A stretch of DNA of 64,000 nt from Aromatoleum toluclasticum ATCC 700605. Its GTDB lineage: Bacteria; Pseudomonadota; Gammaproteobacteria; Burkholderiales; Rhodocyclaceae. Below the pieces are notes generated by a model. That model did no database searches. It was not told the origin of the DNA and saw nothing but the letters and a program-made list of their open reading frames with translations. The position numbers were made by a program, and so were the translations under genes. Shown here one piece after another: positions 7,968 to 18,156 of the stretch. The stretch's first letter is position 1. Every line of letters starts with the position of its first letter. The DNA is taken from positions 62,001 to 126,000 of the forward strand of contig NZ_KB899504.1 in NCBI RefSeq assembly GCF_000378245.1, given 5' to 3'.

Positions 7968-9137
7968 ATGAGCGCCATTACACGCGGGCTGACCAATCCA
8001 TTCCGCAACAAGGCGCGCGCCATCGTGGTGGTGGCGCTGCTGTCGCTCGTGACGGGCTTTCTCGCCCTGTTGATCCAGGCGACGCTCGCGAGCCGCGACC
8101 AGATCGCAGCCATGGAGGGGCGCGTTCGCACCCTGATCGAGCTGCGCGAAGCGGGCGCCTTCGGCACCGGCGGCTTCGGTGGCGACCATCCCGTCGGCGA
8201 GGAGCATTTTTCCACCGATACGCTGGACGCGGTCGCGCGGATCCCGCATGCCCGCCACCTCGCGCGGGTCGATGAATACGTCTACCAACCCGAGGTCGAT
8301 GCTTCGAAGAAGAACGCCTACGCGATGGTGATCGGCCTGCACCCGGGCGCGGCGCTGCGCGCCATCGGCGAAGTCGACTACGAGAACGCGCGCATCGCCA
8401 CCGGCCGCAATCTCACGCCTGGCGACGCGGATGCCAACGTGGCGATTGTCGGGCGGCTGTATGCCGAGCAGCGTCTCGGGAGCGGGAAGCGCATCGTGCT
8501 GGGCGGGCGCCCGTTCGAGGTCGTGGGCACCTACACGACCACGAACGATTTCGGCGACAACCATGTGTTCATTCCGATCAACGCTTTCCGGGTGGTCTTC
8601 GACCCGGGCAAGAAGCTTTCGAAGATTTTCGTCACCGTCGACAACGTGGCGAATGTCGAACGCGTGGTGGAGGATCTGAAGAAGATTGCCGAAGCCGACG
8701 TCGTGACCGCGCCGGAGGCGGTCTCGACGGCCCGCACGACCCTGGGGACGCTCGCGGTGTCGAGCGCCTATGCGGCCATGCTCCTGTTCGCGATCGGCGC
8801 CGTCGTCATGGTGTTCATCATGGTGCTCAGCACGCGCGAACGCATTCGCGAGATCGGCACCCTCAAGGCCATCGGCGCCTCGAACCGCGAGATCGTGCTG
8901 CAGTTTCTCTCCGAGGCATTCGGCATGAGTGCGCTGGGCGCGGCCGGCGCATTGCTCCTTGCGCTGCCCGCCGCGCCGCTGTTGAGCAGGGTGCTCGGCG
9001 TGCCGATCGCACTTGACGCGAATGTGGTGCTGCTCGTTCTGGCCGGCTCCACCATCTTCGCCGCGCTCGGGAGCCTTTATCCCGTGTTTCGGGGCCTTCG
9101 CGCGAGCCCGGTCGACGCAATGAGGAGAACGGCATGA
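7968..9137 (+). CDS. MacB/FtsX-type ABC permease, first of pair
   Basis: The product has 389 residues and begins at the ATG at 7968, five bases past the NHL stop. The layout is typical of MacB-class permeases: one N-terminal helix (about 14-35), a large periplasmic domain, then three helices with the FtsX signature ending in VSTRERIREIGTLKAIGAS-like sequence. These proteins work as mechanotransmitters with a cytoplasmic ATPase instead of forming a classical channel. It overlaps the second permease by 4 bases. Confidence 0.88.
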   Translation: MSAITRGLTNPFRNKARAIVVVALLSLVTGFLALLIQATLASRDQIAAMEGRVRTLIELREAGAFGTGGFGGDHPVGEEHFSTDTLDAVARIPHARHLARVDEYVYQPEVDASKKNAYAMVIGLHPGAALRAIGEVDYENARIATGRNLTPGDADANVAIVGRLYAEQRLGSGKRIVLGGRPFEVVGTYTTTNDFGDNHVFIPINAFRVVFDPGKKLSKIFVTVDNVANVERVVEDLKKIAEADVVTAPEAVSTARTTLGTLAVSSAYAAMLLFAIGAVVMVFIMVLSTRERIREIGTLKAIGASNREIVLQFLSEAFGMSALGAAGALLLALPAAPLLSRVLGVPIALDANVVLLVLAGSTIFAALGSLYPVFRGLRASPVDAMRRTA

Positions 9138-10396
9138 CGATGGTGCGCATCGGCATTCGCAACCTGTGGCGCAGCAAGCTGCGGCTGGTTCTGGTGGCCG
9201 CCCTGATCGGCACGCCCTTTTTCCTGCTGCTGGTCATGCAGTCGATCGGCGACGCGGTCCAGCGGCAGACCGAGATCCTGAAACACAACGTGAACAACAC
9301 CCTGCAGTTGCGCGCGCGCGGCTCGATGGGTCACGTCAACATGGTCGGCAACGAGGACATCCTTCCCCAGGACGCGCTCGCCAAGGTCAAGGGCGTCGAG
9401 CACGTCGCGAAAGTGGAGCCCTATCTCCTCGCAATGACGCCCACCGAAGGCCATAACTTCGCCATGGTCGTCGGCGTCGCCCCCGGCGACACGCGCCGGC
9501 TCGAGTCCCATGGCGAGGCGGGGAATCCGAAGATTCTCGCCGGCCGCGATCTCACCGACGCGGATCGCGGAAAACCTGTGGCGATCGTCGGGCAGGGGGT
9601 TGCCAAGTGGGCCGGGATCAAGCCCGAAGCGCTGGGCCGGGCGGCGCTGACGCTCGATCTCAAGCACACGCATCCTGTGATTTTCGCGCTCGACCGTGCG
9701 CCGGTGACCTTCACCGTCGTGGGCATCTATGCCAGCGGCTATGTCTTCGGCGACATGCAACTGTTCACGCCGCTCGACACTTTTCGGGAGGTCTACGGCG
9801 TGCCGGAGGGCATCTCCTGGCTCTACGTTCGCGCGGACTCGGCCGACAACCTTCCGGCGGTGGAGCGGCAATTGCGGGCGATGCTCGGCGATATCGCCGA
9901 CATCATCTCGCCGACGACCGTTGCCGAGTTTCAGGCTACCGCGACCGCGGCGGTGCAGCGGCTTGCCAACGGCGGCACGGTGCTCTCGGCCGTGCTGATG
10001 GTGCTCGTCGTCTACTTTGTGATGTTGCTGGTGGTCCGCGAACGGGCGCGGGAGATCGGCACCCTCAAGGCGATCGGCGCGTCCGACGCGGGAATCGTCG
10101 CCAGTTTCCTGACCGAGGCGGTGCTGCTGTGTGCCGTCGGCGCGATCGCCGGCGCACTGCTTTTCGCCCTCTGGGGCGGCGCCTTGGCGCAACTGGTTTT
10201 CGGCTTGGGCGTCGGTCCTTTCCTGCCGGCGCAATACGGCAGCCTCGCCACCACCCTGTCGCTCGCGCCGCGATTCGACCCCTCGACCCTCGCAGTCCTT
10301 GTCGTGGCCAGCGTCGTCGCAGCGCTCGGGGGCAGCGCCTGGGGCATCCGGCAGATCATCAGACTCTCACCCATGGAAGCCATGCGTAATGAGTGA
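9134..10396 (+). CDS. MacB/FtsX-type ABC permease, second of pair
   Basis: The product has 420 residues with the same fold order as its neighbour: N-terminal helix (about 12-32), periplasmic MacB-like domain, and C-terminal FtsX domain with ERAREIGTLKAIGAS. The two permeases are diverged paralogues and probably form a heterodimer. The ATG overlaps the previous stop (ATGA), and its own 3' end overlaps the ATPase gene by 8 bases, so the three are translated together. Confidence 0.88.
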   Translation: MTMVRIGIRNLWRSKLRLVLVAALIGTPFFLLLVMQSIGDAVQRQTEILKHNVNNTLQLRARGSMGHVNMVGNEDILPQDALAKVKGVEHVAKVEPYLLAMTPTEGHNFAMVVGVAPGDTRRLESHGEAGNPKILAGRDLTDADRGKPVAIVGQGVAKWAGIKPEALGRAALTLDLKHTHPVIFALDRAPVTFTVVGIYASGYVFGDMQLFTPLDTFREVYGVPEGISWLYVRADSADNLPAVERQLRAMLGDIADIISPTTVAEFQATATAAVQRLANGGTVLSAVLMVLVVYFVMLLVVRERAREIGTLKAIGASDAGIVASFLTEAVLLCAVGAIAGALLFALWGGALAQLVFGLGVGPFLPAQYGSLATTLSLAPRFDPSTLAVLVVASVVAALGGSAWGIRQIIRLSPMEAMRNE

Positions 10397-11093
10397 TCGC
10401 AACGACCTGATCGTGCTCCGAAGGGTGAGCAAGATCTATCGCAAGGGCAATGAAAACGTCAGCGCCCTGGACGGCATCGACCTGGCGCTGCCCGCGCGAG
10501 GCATGTTCGCCGTCGTCGGCCCCAGCGGCAGCGGCAAGTCCTCGCTGCTCCACATCCTCGGCGCGATGGATCGCCCGACGGAGGGCGAAGTGAGGGTCGC
10601 TGGCCAAGTACTCAATTCGCTGCCCGAGGCGGGGCTCACGCACTTCCGGCGCAAGACGGCGGGCTTCGTGTTCCAGGGCTTCAACCTGATCCCCAACCTG
10701 AATGCCCTGGAAAACGTCATGCTGCCGATGGAATTCTATGGCGTCCCGGCCGCCGAGCGCAGGCAGAGGGCAGCCGCACTGCTCGAGCGGGTGGGGCTTG
10801 CCGCACGGCTCACCCATCGGCCGGGCGAGCTCTCCGGCGGCGAGCAGCAGCGGGTGGCCATCGCCCGCGCGCTCGCCAACGATCCACCCCTGCTGCTGGC
10901 CGACGAGCCCACCGGCAACCTGGACTCGAAGACCGGCGCGATGATCTACGAGCTGCTCAAGGAGATTGCCCGCGAGCGCACCGTCGTGGTGGTGACCCAT
11001 GGCGAGGCGCTGGCAGCCCTGGCCGACCGCGTGCTGCACTTGGCGGACGGGCGGCTGGCCACGAACAACCTGGAGAGGACGACTCATGTCTAA
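10389..11093 (+). CDS. ABC transporter ATPase (MacB/LolD type)
   Basis: The product has 234 residues with all core motifs: Walker [10 protein letters not shown]-loop VFQGFNL, signature [16 protein letters not shown], Walker [14 protein letters not shown] and the switch His in VVVTHG. It is the size and type of LolD/MacB-class ATPases that pair with FtsX permeases. The start at 10389 lies within the end of the second permease. It powers the putative envelope transport step of the metal operon. Confidence 0.93.
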   Translation: MSDRNDLIVLRRVSKIYRKGNENVSALDGIDLALPARGMFAVVGPSGSGKSSLLHILGAMDRPTEGEVRVAGQVLNSLPEAGLTHFRRKTAGFVFQGFNLIPNLNALENVMLPMEFYGVPAAERRQRAAALLERVGLAARLTHRPGELSGGEQQRVAIARALANDPPLLLADEPTGNLDSKTGAMIYELLKEIARERTVVVVTHGEALAALADRVLHLADGRLATNNLERTTHV

Positions 11094-11424
11094 GTTTTCA
11101 CTGGGGAGCACCGCACTGGCGGCGTTGCTGGCGCTACCGCCCCAGCCGGCATGGAGCCAGCAGGCGCTCGAAGGCAAGGTGGTCGGCACCCGGCTGACCC
11201 ACTGCGATTTCAAGCCGGGCGGCTGCGCCGGCACCCTGACCCTGGAGGCCACGGGAACCACGAACCCGGTTGAGATCGAGGTCCCGCTCGGCACGCCGAT
11301 CCGGCAAGGCGCCGGGCAGGTCTATCTGCCGGCGCTGAGAGGAAAAACGGTGAGCGTGGTCCTCGCCGTGGACAAGGCGGGCAAGACGGCCCGCTCGATC
11401 GATGTAAAGGGGGAGAAGCCATGA
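11086..11424 (+). CDS. Small secreted protein of unknown function
   Basis: The product has 112 residues with a signal peptide (cleavage near AWSQQ). The mature domain is about 90 residues, beta-rich, with two Cys (THCDFKPGGCAG) that could bind metal or form a disulfide. It overlaps the ATPase stop by 8 bases and the MerR start by 4. No known family was recognised. The CXnC spacing and operon position suggest periplasmic metal or thiol work, which is inference. Confidence 0.7.
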   Translation: MSKFSLGSTALAALLALPPQPAWSQQALEGKVVGTRLTHCDFKPGGCAGTLTLEATGTTNPVEIEVPLGTPIRQGAGQVYLPALRGKTVSVVLAVDKAGKTARSIDVKGEKP

Positions 11425-11891
11425 AACGGGAATTCCCGCCCCAGCCGGCAGCGCAAGGGCTGACGGTCGGCAAACTCGCTCGGCTGGCCCAGGTCAGCGC
11501 CGACACGGTGCGCTTCTACGAGAAGGAAGGCCTGCTGGCGCCGGCCCGCAAGAGCGCCGCCGGCTACCGCCTCTACGGCGAGGACGCGGCGCGCCGGCTG
11601 CGCTTCATCAAGCACGCCCAGGAGTGCGGCTTGTCGCTCGCCGAGGTGCGCGAGCTGCTGACGCTGCGCACCGCCGAGAACGCCTGCTGCACCGACGTGA
11701 AGAGCGTCGCCGTGCACAAGAAGCTCGTCATCGAGGCCAAGATCAGGACCCTGCAGACCATGTCCCAGGCCTTGAGCGAGCTCATCGCCCGCTGCGACGG
11801 GGGCGAGCTGCCGTTGGATGCGTGCGCCATCCTCGCCGCGCTGGAGGCGGCCGAGCCGCGGCGCGCCCCCCAGGAGGCTCCGACGCCATGA
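11421..11891 (+). CDS. MerR-family heavy-metal regulator
   Basis: The product has 156 residues. The N-terminal winged helix carries the family pattern TVGKLARLAQVSADTVRFYEKEGLL and is followed by the long dimerisation helix. Candidate metal ligands are C89 or C90 at the start of that helix, C125 and C135, a layout like CadR/PbrR/ZntR proteins and unlike CueR. It is encoded inside the operon it probably controls, from the 20-bp-spacer promoter at 1852. It overlaps its neighbours by four bases on each side. Confidence 0.9.
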   Translation: MKREFPPQPAAQGLTVGKLARLAQVSADTVRFYEKEGLLAPARKSAAGYRLYGEDAARRLRFIKHAQECGLSLAEVRELLTLRTAENACCTDVKSVAVHKKLVIEAKIRTLQTMSQALSELIARCDGGELPLDACAILAALEAAEPRRAPQEAPTP

Positions 11892-12165
11892 TCCGGGTGG
11901 AGATCTTCTCAACACCGGGCTGCGACCGGTGCGCCCGGGCGCGTCAGACGCTGAAGGCGGTCGCTGAGCGCCTGGAGGCGGTGAGCTGGCGCGAGGTGGA
12001 CGTCCTGTCCGAATTGGACTACGCGGTCGAGCTGGGCGTGCTGACCCCGCCGGCCATCGCCATCGACGGCGTGCTGGTGTTCCCGAGCCTGCGCGCGCCC
12101 GAGCGCCTGCTCGCCGAATTGCGGCGCCGCCTGGAGCGGGCGGACAACGGTGGAAGCCCGCTCTG

Positions 12166-12166
<1 letters not shown>
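11888..12166 (+). CDS. Glutaredoxin/thioredoxin-like small protein
   Basis: The product has 92 residues without a signal peptide. It opens with MIRVEIFSTPGCDRC, a redox CxxC (C12, C15) after the first strand, and continues with a thioredoxin-like pattern including a cis-Pro position (LTPPAIAIDG). It is likely a cytoplasmic thiol-disulfide protein that could feed electrons to the adjacent Ccd-like membrane protein. The stop overlaps the next start by one base (TGATG). Confidence 0.82.
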
Positions 12167-13254
<1,088 letters not shown>

Positions 13255-13405
13255 AGACGCCAGCGAAGGGCGAGCCAAGCTTGCAATCGTGCCCCGGTGG
13301 TTGATTTCACCACAAAATCGTACTCAGGCGTGATAATCCGCGATTATCCCGTGTCAAAATCAGCGCTCCAATTTGCTTGCGCTCATTGCTAGTAGTATGT
13401 ATCGG

Positions 13406-13426
13406 CGTACCATGTAATACAGTACG
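13406..13426. promoter_or_regulatory. Inverted repeat before kfrA
   Basis: CGTAC, 11 bases, then GTACG forms a perfect dyad ending 17 bases before the kfrA start. KfrA proteins bind their own promoters, so this is a candidate autoregulatory operator. No footprint data can be seen from sequence. Confidence 0.5.
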
Positions 13427-13443
13427 AAAAATCAGGGGGCGCC

Positions 13444-14538
13444 ATGGCCAGAAGCGGGATCTACAAGTCCGAGGTGGTGCGGGCACGCGACGCGTTGCGC
13501 GCGCAGGGGCGACATCCGTCGATCGACGCCATTCGGGTCGAACTCGGTAACACCGGCTCGAAGGCGACGATTCACCGCTATCTGAAGGAAATCGAAGAGG
13601 AAGAAGGCGGGGCCAGCGGCACGCAGGTTGCCGTGAGCGAAGCCATCCAGGATCTGATCGGCCGGCTGGCCAGCCGCTTGCACGAAGAGGCCGACGCCCG
13701 GATCGCCGAGGCACGAACCCGCTATACCGCCGAAATTGCCCAACTCAAGGACGGGCTCCAACAGCAACGCGAGGAGGGTGAAGCACTCAAGATGCAGTGG
13801 CAGCATACCGAAGCCCTGCTGAGCGAGGAGCGTGACCGTCATCGCCAGACGGCACACACGCTGCAACAGGAGACCGTGCAGCGCGCACAGGCCGCGCAGC
13901 AGGTTGCCGATCTTCAGTCACAACTGGCGCAAGGCGAGCAGCATCGGCAATCGCTGGAGGACAAACACCGGCACGCGCGTGAAGCGTTGGATCATTTCCG
14001 GCAGGCGGCCAAGGAACAACGCGACCAGGAGCAGCGTCAGCACGAACAGCAGATTCAGCACCTGCAGGCCGAACTGCGGCAACTGAATCAGACGCTCGGA
14101 ACCAAACAGGATCAACTGACCGGGATCAGCCGGGACAACGCCCGCCTGGCGGCCGAGCTGTCGCAGGCCCATGCGCAGCTTCACCAGATTCAGACGGAGG
14201 CGCGATCGCTCCGCGACGAATTAGGGGTAGCCAAGGAAGCGGAGCAACGCGCCGAGGCATTGGGCCGGCGCCTGGCGGAGCAGGAACTACGGCTTGAGGA
14301 TGTGTTCCGCGGCAAGAGTGCGCTCGAAGCCACGCTCGCCGAACAGGCCGAACGTCGTCAAGCATTGGAAATCGAGCTTGCGGCCGCCCGGGCGTCCTTG
14401 GCGATACAGGAGAAAGTGATGGCAGATTTGCATACACGGCTCCCGCGTCAGAGCGGCCGCAGGAAACGGAGCGGGCAACAGGACGAAGTCGCGGGCGTCA
14501 GCGTCGTCGAGAAAATCGCCACGCCCAACAATCAATGA
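13444..14538 (+). CDS. KfrA-like coiled-coil DNA-binding protein
   Basis: The product has 364 residues. The first 75 residues form the plasmid-replication-region DNA-binding domain (KSEVVRARDALRAQGRHPSI and NTGSKATIHRYLKEIEEE). The rest is one long Gln/Glu/Arg-rich coiled coil (about 95-325) and a basic tail (GRRKRSGQQ). KfrA-type proteins form alpha-helical filaments, bind DNA and repress their own gene; they occur on plasmids and integrated elements. Its presence suggests mobile-element ancestry for this region. Confidence 0.88.
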   Translation: MARSGIYKSEVVRARDALRAQGRHPSIDAIRVELGNTGSKATIHRYLKEIEEEEGGASGTQVAVSEAIQDLIGRLASRLHEEADARIAEARTRYTAEIAQLKDGLQQQREEGEALKMQWQHTEALLSEERDRHRQTAHTLQQETVQRAQAAQQVADLQSQLAQGEQHRQSLEDKHRHAREALDHFRQAAKEQRDQEQRQHEQQIQHLQAELRQLNQTLGTKQDQLTGISRDNARLAAELSQAHAQLHQIQTEARSLRDELGVAKEAEQRAEALGRRLAEQELRLEDVFRGKSALEATLAEQAERRQALEIELAAARASLAIQEKVMADLHTRLPRQSGRRKRSGQQDEVAGVSVVEKIATPNNQ

Positions 14539-14563
14539 TTCTATCTATTAAACATAGGCTTAC

Positions 14564-14600
14564 AGCTCGAAAGTCCTAATTTTTGCTTCATCCCGGAGCC
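14564..14600 (+). repeat. Direct repeat copy 1, downstream of kfrA
   Basis: A 37-base stretch, AGCTCGAAAGTCCTAATTTT and the following TGCTTCATCCCGGAGCC, recurs at 14761-14796 with about four differences, and in part at 17872. It begins about 25 bases after the kfrA stop. The flanking bases before it also resemble those before copy 2, so the repeat includes the region just past the stop codon. Confidence 0.8.
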
Positions 14601-14604
14601 AGCC

Positions 14605-14733
14605 CTACAGGAAAAGGTGGTAGCGGACATGCACGCACAGCTACTACGTGCCGGCGGACGCAGAAAACGAAGTGGACAACGGGATCACAACGCGGGAGCC
14701 GGCGAGAATGCCGCAACGCCCGATGCACCGTAA
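14605..14733 (+). pseudogene. 3' remnant of a second kfrA gene
   Basis: Forty-three open codons ending TAA encode LQEKVVADMHAQLL followed by GGRRKRSGQRD, which matches the C-terminal end of the intact KfrA (IQEKVMADLHTRL and GRRKRSGQQD). The remainder of this paralogue is absent. Together with the repeats on both sides it records a duplication followed by collapse of the kfrA 3' region. Confidence 0.8.
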
Positions 14734-14760
14734 TTGCACGTTAAGAACCTGTGCTTTAAG

Positions 14761-14796
14761 AGCTCGAAGGTCCTAATATTTGCGTCATCCCGCGCC
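14761..14796 (+). repeat. Direct repeat copy 2, after the kfrA remnant
   Basis: This is the counterpart of the repeat at 14564, placed at the same relative position behind the remnant's stop codon. The match is AGCTCGAAGGTCCTAATATT and the following TGCGTCATCCCGCGCC. The spacing of the two copies is 197 bases. Confidence 0.8.
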
Positions 14797-14985
14797 ACCT
14801 CATACTCGCCGGCAACATCAGCCGCCTGCGCTATTACGCCTCGCGAAGGACACACAGCACAGCGTTTGCCGCTCGCGTGGTCGCTTTCGGCGAGCGCTCA
14901 ATCGAATCGTGCGGCATGCGGCAGACGGAGGACCGGTAAGACGCCGATGGTGATCGTTCAGGATATCGTAGCCCAGAGGACGAAA

Positions 14986-15441
14986 GTGACCCTGACCAAA
15001 GCGGAACTCATACAAAAGCTCGTCGAAACGGTCGGACTAAACAGACGCGAAGCGGCGGAAATGATCGACGCCTTTTTCGCGGAGATCGGCTCAGCCCTGG
15101 CATCAGGCGAAGACGTCAAGCTGTCGGGTTTCGGCGGATTTCACCTGCGCGAGAAGGGCGAGCGGCCGGGGCGCAATCCACGGACGGGGCAGAAGGCGAT
15201 CGTCGCGGCACGACGTGTCGTGACGTTTCACCCCAGCCAAAAGCTCAAACTCGCCGTGAGTCCGTCGGCGTCCGGTCATTTGAACTCGACCAGCTCGGCC
15301 GAACGCGAACACCCGTCTGCAGCCCGCCGGCCGGCGGAGGTCGCGGAGCCGGTTCTAACGCGGAGGGGCTTAGGTGGGCAGCTTGTGCAACGCGAACCGT
15401 TTGCGGCGATACATCGCGAACCGGATGGCGGGAACGCATGA
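14986..15441 (+). CDS. HU/IHF-family nucleoid protein with long C-terminal tail
   Basis: The GTG at 14986 is chosen: AGAGGA (14975-14980) stands 5 bases ahead and the product then begins (M)TLTKAEL like IHF-alpha; an ATG at 14947 in frame is the alternative. Residues 1-95 are a complete HU/IHF fold with the DNA arm ([20 protein letters not shown]). About 55 residues of Ser/Pro/Arg-rich tail follow, well beyond the family's usual 90-105 residues. A second copy is at 27413. It probably bends DNA; the tail's role is unknown. Confidence 0.85.
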   Translation: MTLTKAELIQKLVETVGLNRREAAEMIDAFFAEIGSALASGEDVKLSGFGGFHLREKGERPGRNPRTGQKAIVAARRVVTFHPSQKLKLAVSPSASGHLNSTSSAEREHPSAARRPAEVAEPVLTRRGLGGQLVQREPFAAIHREPDGGNA

Positions 15442-15499
15442 CTCGCCGAGCGCGGAAAATATGGGTTAGCGGCCGGCGTCGACGGCTGTTAGGCCACGC

Positions 15500-16576
15500 G
15501 GATTCACAAAGTAAGCGCAACGCCGCACGAAATAGGAGGGCGAGCTGAGATACTCCTTGCATCCAATTCCCGCCAAGAAAAAGGATGCAACGATGCATAA
15601 GTACCACCAGCTCACCCAAGAAGAACGATACAGCATGACGGCGTTGATGCGCAGCGGATGTTCGCAGGCCGAGATCGCGCGCGAACTGGGGCGTTCGCCG
15701 AGTACGATCAGCCGAGAGTTGCAACGCAATTCCACCCGGCATGACGGCAACTATCGCGCGCAAAAGGCGCAGCAGTATGCGGTGGCGCGACGACGCCGTT
15801 CGCGTCGGACGTCCTGGTTCAGCGCGGAGCAAATGCAGCAGGTGGAACAGCTGCTGAAAAGGAAATGGAGCCCAGAGCAAATTTCGGCGTCGGTGAAGGC
15901 CGAAGGCGTGTGGACGATCAGTCACGAGACGATCTATCGGCACATCCTCAAGGACAAGAAGGCCGGTGGAACGCTCTACCGGCACACGCGGATCATGCCC
16001 AAGCAACGACGCAAACGGTACAACAGCAAGGATTCGCGCGGCGTGCTTGCGGGTAAGCGTCACATCACGGAACGTGAGAGCGCGATCGAGCACCGCCTGA
16101 GGGTCGGGCACTGGGAAGGCGACACGGTGATCGGTCAGGACAAGCATCACTGCATCCTCACGCTGCTCGAGCGCAAATCAGGCTACGCCATTATCAAGAA
16201 ACTAACCGCGCGCACGGCCGCGCAAGTGACTACTGCCGCTACGCTCGCCATCACCGAGCACGCTGCCAAGTTCCATACCCTCACGCTGGACAACGGCACC
16301 GAGTTCCATGACTACAAGACACTTGAAGCGCGCTTTCCCTTGCTCTGCTACTTCGCCACGCCGTACCACTCGTGGGAGCGCGGCAGTAACGAGAATCTGA
16401 ACGGCCTGATCCGGCAATACATCCCAAAAGGCGTCTGCATGAAAAATCTAACCCAGCACGAATGCGATCAAATCGCGCATGAGCTGAATATCCGGCCGAG
16501 AAAAAGACACGGATATAAAACGCCGCTGGAGATTTATCATGCGTCCTGAGAACTATTGCACTTCAACGTTGAAACT
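15500..16576 (+). mobile_element. IS30-family insertion sequence
   Basis: The transposase at 15593 is flanked by imperfect inverted ends: ATTCACAAAGTAAGCGCAA (15502-15520) and, on the right, TTGCACTTCAACGTTGAAA (16556-16574), which read toward each other with 11 of 19 positions alike. No target duplication could be assigned, so the exact ends are approximate. Confidence 0.7.
15593..16549 (+). CDS. IS30-family transposase
   Basis: The product has 318 residues starting at MHKYHQLTQEERY (an ATG at 15557 is in frame but precedes the usual start). The N-terminal HTH is CSQAEIARELGRSPSTISRE. The DDE core is complete: HWEGDTVIG, LTLDNGTEF, and the Glu in SNENLNGLIRQY IPKG. The length is normal and no frameshift is seen, so the element could still be active. 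Confidence 0.92.
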   Translation: MHKYHQLTQEERYSMTALMRSGCSQAEIARELGRSPSTISRELQRNSTRHDGNYRAQKAQQYAVARRRRSRRTSWFSAEQMQQVEQLLKRKWSPEQISASVKAEGVWTISHETIYRHILKDKKAGGTLYRHTRIMPKQRRKRYNSKDSRGVLAGKRHITERESAIEHRLRVGHWEGDTVIGQDKHHCILTLLERKSGYAIIKKLTARTAAQVTTAATLAITEHAAKFHTLTLDNGTEFHDYKTLEARFPLLCYFATPYHSWERGSNENLNGLIRQYIPKGVCMKNLTQHECDQIAHELNIRPRKRHGYKTPLEIYHAS

Positions 16577-16595
16577 ACGCCATTGTTTGCCATCC

Positions 16596-16603
16596 TTTAA
16601 TAA
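16596..16603. repeat. Target-site duplication (left) of IS1595 element
   Basis: TTTAATAA directly before the left inverted repeat is repeated exactly at 17637-17644 directly after the right one. Eight bases is the duplication length typical of the IS1595 family. Confidence 0.9.
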
Positions 16604-17636
16604 GGCTATGTCCCAATTACGTGTTGAAGGCTAGGCTGTAAGCAGGCGTCCGTTGCGGGAGTCTGATCATGGATACGCAAGCCTTCCAACATTTGTTGGC
16701 TCAGTTGAGCGAACTTAGCGGCAAGCAGAAGTCCCTTCTCGTGGCGGCACTTCATGAGCCGCCGCGTCGGAACGATCTTGAAGGCGCTGTGCCGGATCTG
16801 CAGAGGTGCCCTCATTGCGGCGCGCCATCAGCGCAATTGGCCTCGTGGGGCTGGAGTCGCGGGTTGCGCCGGTATCGTTGTAGGGCGTGTGGGCGCACCT
16901 GCAATGGCTTGACCGCCACGCCGCTGGCACACTTGCGTAAAGCCGATTGCTGGCGAAGTTATGCCGATGCTCTGATCCGTGACCTGACGGTGAGGCAGGC
17001 GGCCCGACACTGCGGAATCAGCAAGAACACGGCCTTTCTGTGGCGACATCGCTTTTTGCAGGCAGTGGCCGAACATCGCGATGAGCATGAGAACGGTATC
17101 GTCGAAGCCGACGAGACGTTCTTCCTGGAGTCCTTCAAGGGGCAACGTCACTTGCCCAGAGCGGCGCGCCGACGAGGCGGTGTCGGGGCGACGCGCGGGA
17201 CCGGTAAAGACCAGATTCCCGTGATGATGGTGCGAGACCGTGAAGGGCACACCGCCGATTTCAAGCTGACCCAACTCGATGCCGCGCACGTGCAGGACGC
17301 ACTGCAGCCGCTGATTGATCGAGAGTCAGTCTTATGTACCGACGGCGCCGCCGTCTACGCCGCCTTTGCGCGACGCTGTGGCATCACCCATCGGGTGGTG
17401 CATGCCAAACCTGGGCAGCGGGTCCGCGAGGGCGCTTTTCATATCCAGAACGTCAATGCCTATCACAGCCGCCTCAAGAACTGGATGGCACGCTTTCACG
17501 GCGTCGCCACCAAGTACCTCGTCAATTACCTCGGTTGGCGACGCATGCTGGAGCGCTACCGAGACGCGATCCGACCTGCGTACTGCCTGCAAGAAGCGGT
17601 CGGACGTGCCATGCAACACGTAATTGGGACATAGCT
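16604..17636 (+). mobile_element. IS1595-family insertion sequence, intact
   Basis: The 1033-base element has perfect 22-base terminal inverted repeats (GCTATGTCCCAATTACGTGT TG at 16605-16626 and its complement at 17614-17635). It carries one intact transposase gene and an exact 8-base target duplication TTTAATAA. Undamaged ends and target copies indicate a recent insertion. Confidence 0.95.
16669..17634 (+). CDS. IS1595-family (ISXO2-like) transposase
   Basis: The product has 321 residues. The N-terminal zinc ribbon has CPHCG and CRACG; an HTH follows ([20 protein letters not shown]). The ISXO2 catalytic domain has VEADETFF and LCTDGAAVY, plus the family-typical [20 protein letters not shown]. 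The stop codon lies inside the right inverted repeat, as is common in compact elements. The frame is intact. Confidence 0.93.
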   Translation: MDTQAFQHLLAQLSELSGKQKSLLVAALHEPPRRNDLEGAVPDLQRCPHCGAPSAQLASWGWSRGLRRYRCRACGRTCNGLTATPLAHLRKADCWRSYADALIRDLTVRQAARHCGISKNTAFLWRHRFLQAVAEHRDEHENGIVEADETFFLESFKGQRHLPRAARRRGGVGATRGTGKDQIPVMMVRDREGHTADFKLTQLDAAHVQDALQPLIDRESVLCTDGAAVYAAFARRCGITHRVVHAKPGQRVREGAFHIQNVNAYHSRLKNWMARFHGVATKYLVNYLGWRRMLERYRDAIRPAYCLQEAVGRAMQHVIGT

Positions 17637-17644
17637 TTTAATAA

Positions 17645-18156
17645 CGGCTCGCGTGCTCAAAGTATCCGAATGCGCTCCGCGGCCCGCAATTCCGACCGTC
17701 GCGCCGGCCTTGAGCCGGCACCCGAATGGTCCGCGCGGTTGCCGTCGTTGCAGTGACGCCATCCTGATCCTCCGGTATCCGGGGCTGCACGCGAGGGTAA
17801 CGGAGAATTGCGCCGGTTGGGACGTTATCTGGAGTAGTTGTAGATCAACCAGTTACACGCGATATGTACAGTTTTTCGCCTCATCCCGGTCATAGCCCTT
17901 AAGGGCGCTCGGCGCGGCTATTGTATGGTTCGTTGTGCCAATCGCGCCGTTTGCGATGCGCTTGGCCTTCCTGGGCGTGCCCGGGTGATGCGGGTATGTC
18001 GTTCAAATGTTCCGATACACCAAGACGTTACGATAACTTCAGGGCAAGAATGCGACGCGTGCTGCTGCAGAGGCCGGCCCCGCGGGCACAACGAACCAGA
18101 CAATAGGTCGTAACCGAGCGAGTACGGAGCGCCACGCCGCGATCGTCGGTCGCACG
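17645..18156. other. No recognisable gene; third copy of the kfrA-flank motif
   Basis: About 510 bases lie between the IS1595 target site and the DUF2384 antitoxin. Open frames here look like chance. Bases 17872-17899 (TTTTTCGCCTCATCCCGG and following AGCCCT) resemble the repeats behind kfrA. A toxin gene expected downstream of the antitoxin is not found here. Confidence 0.5.
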
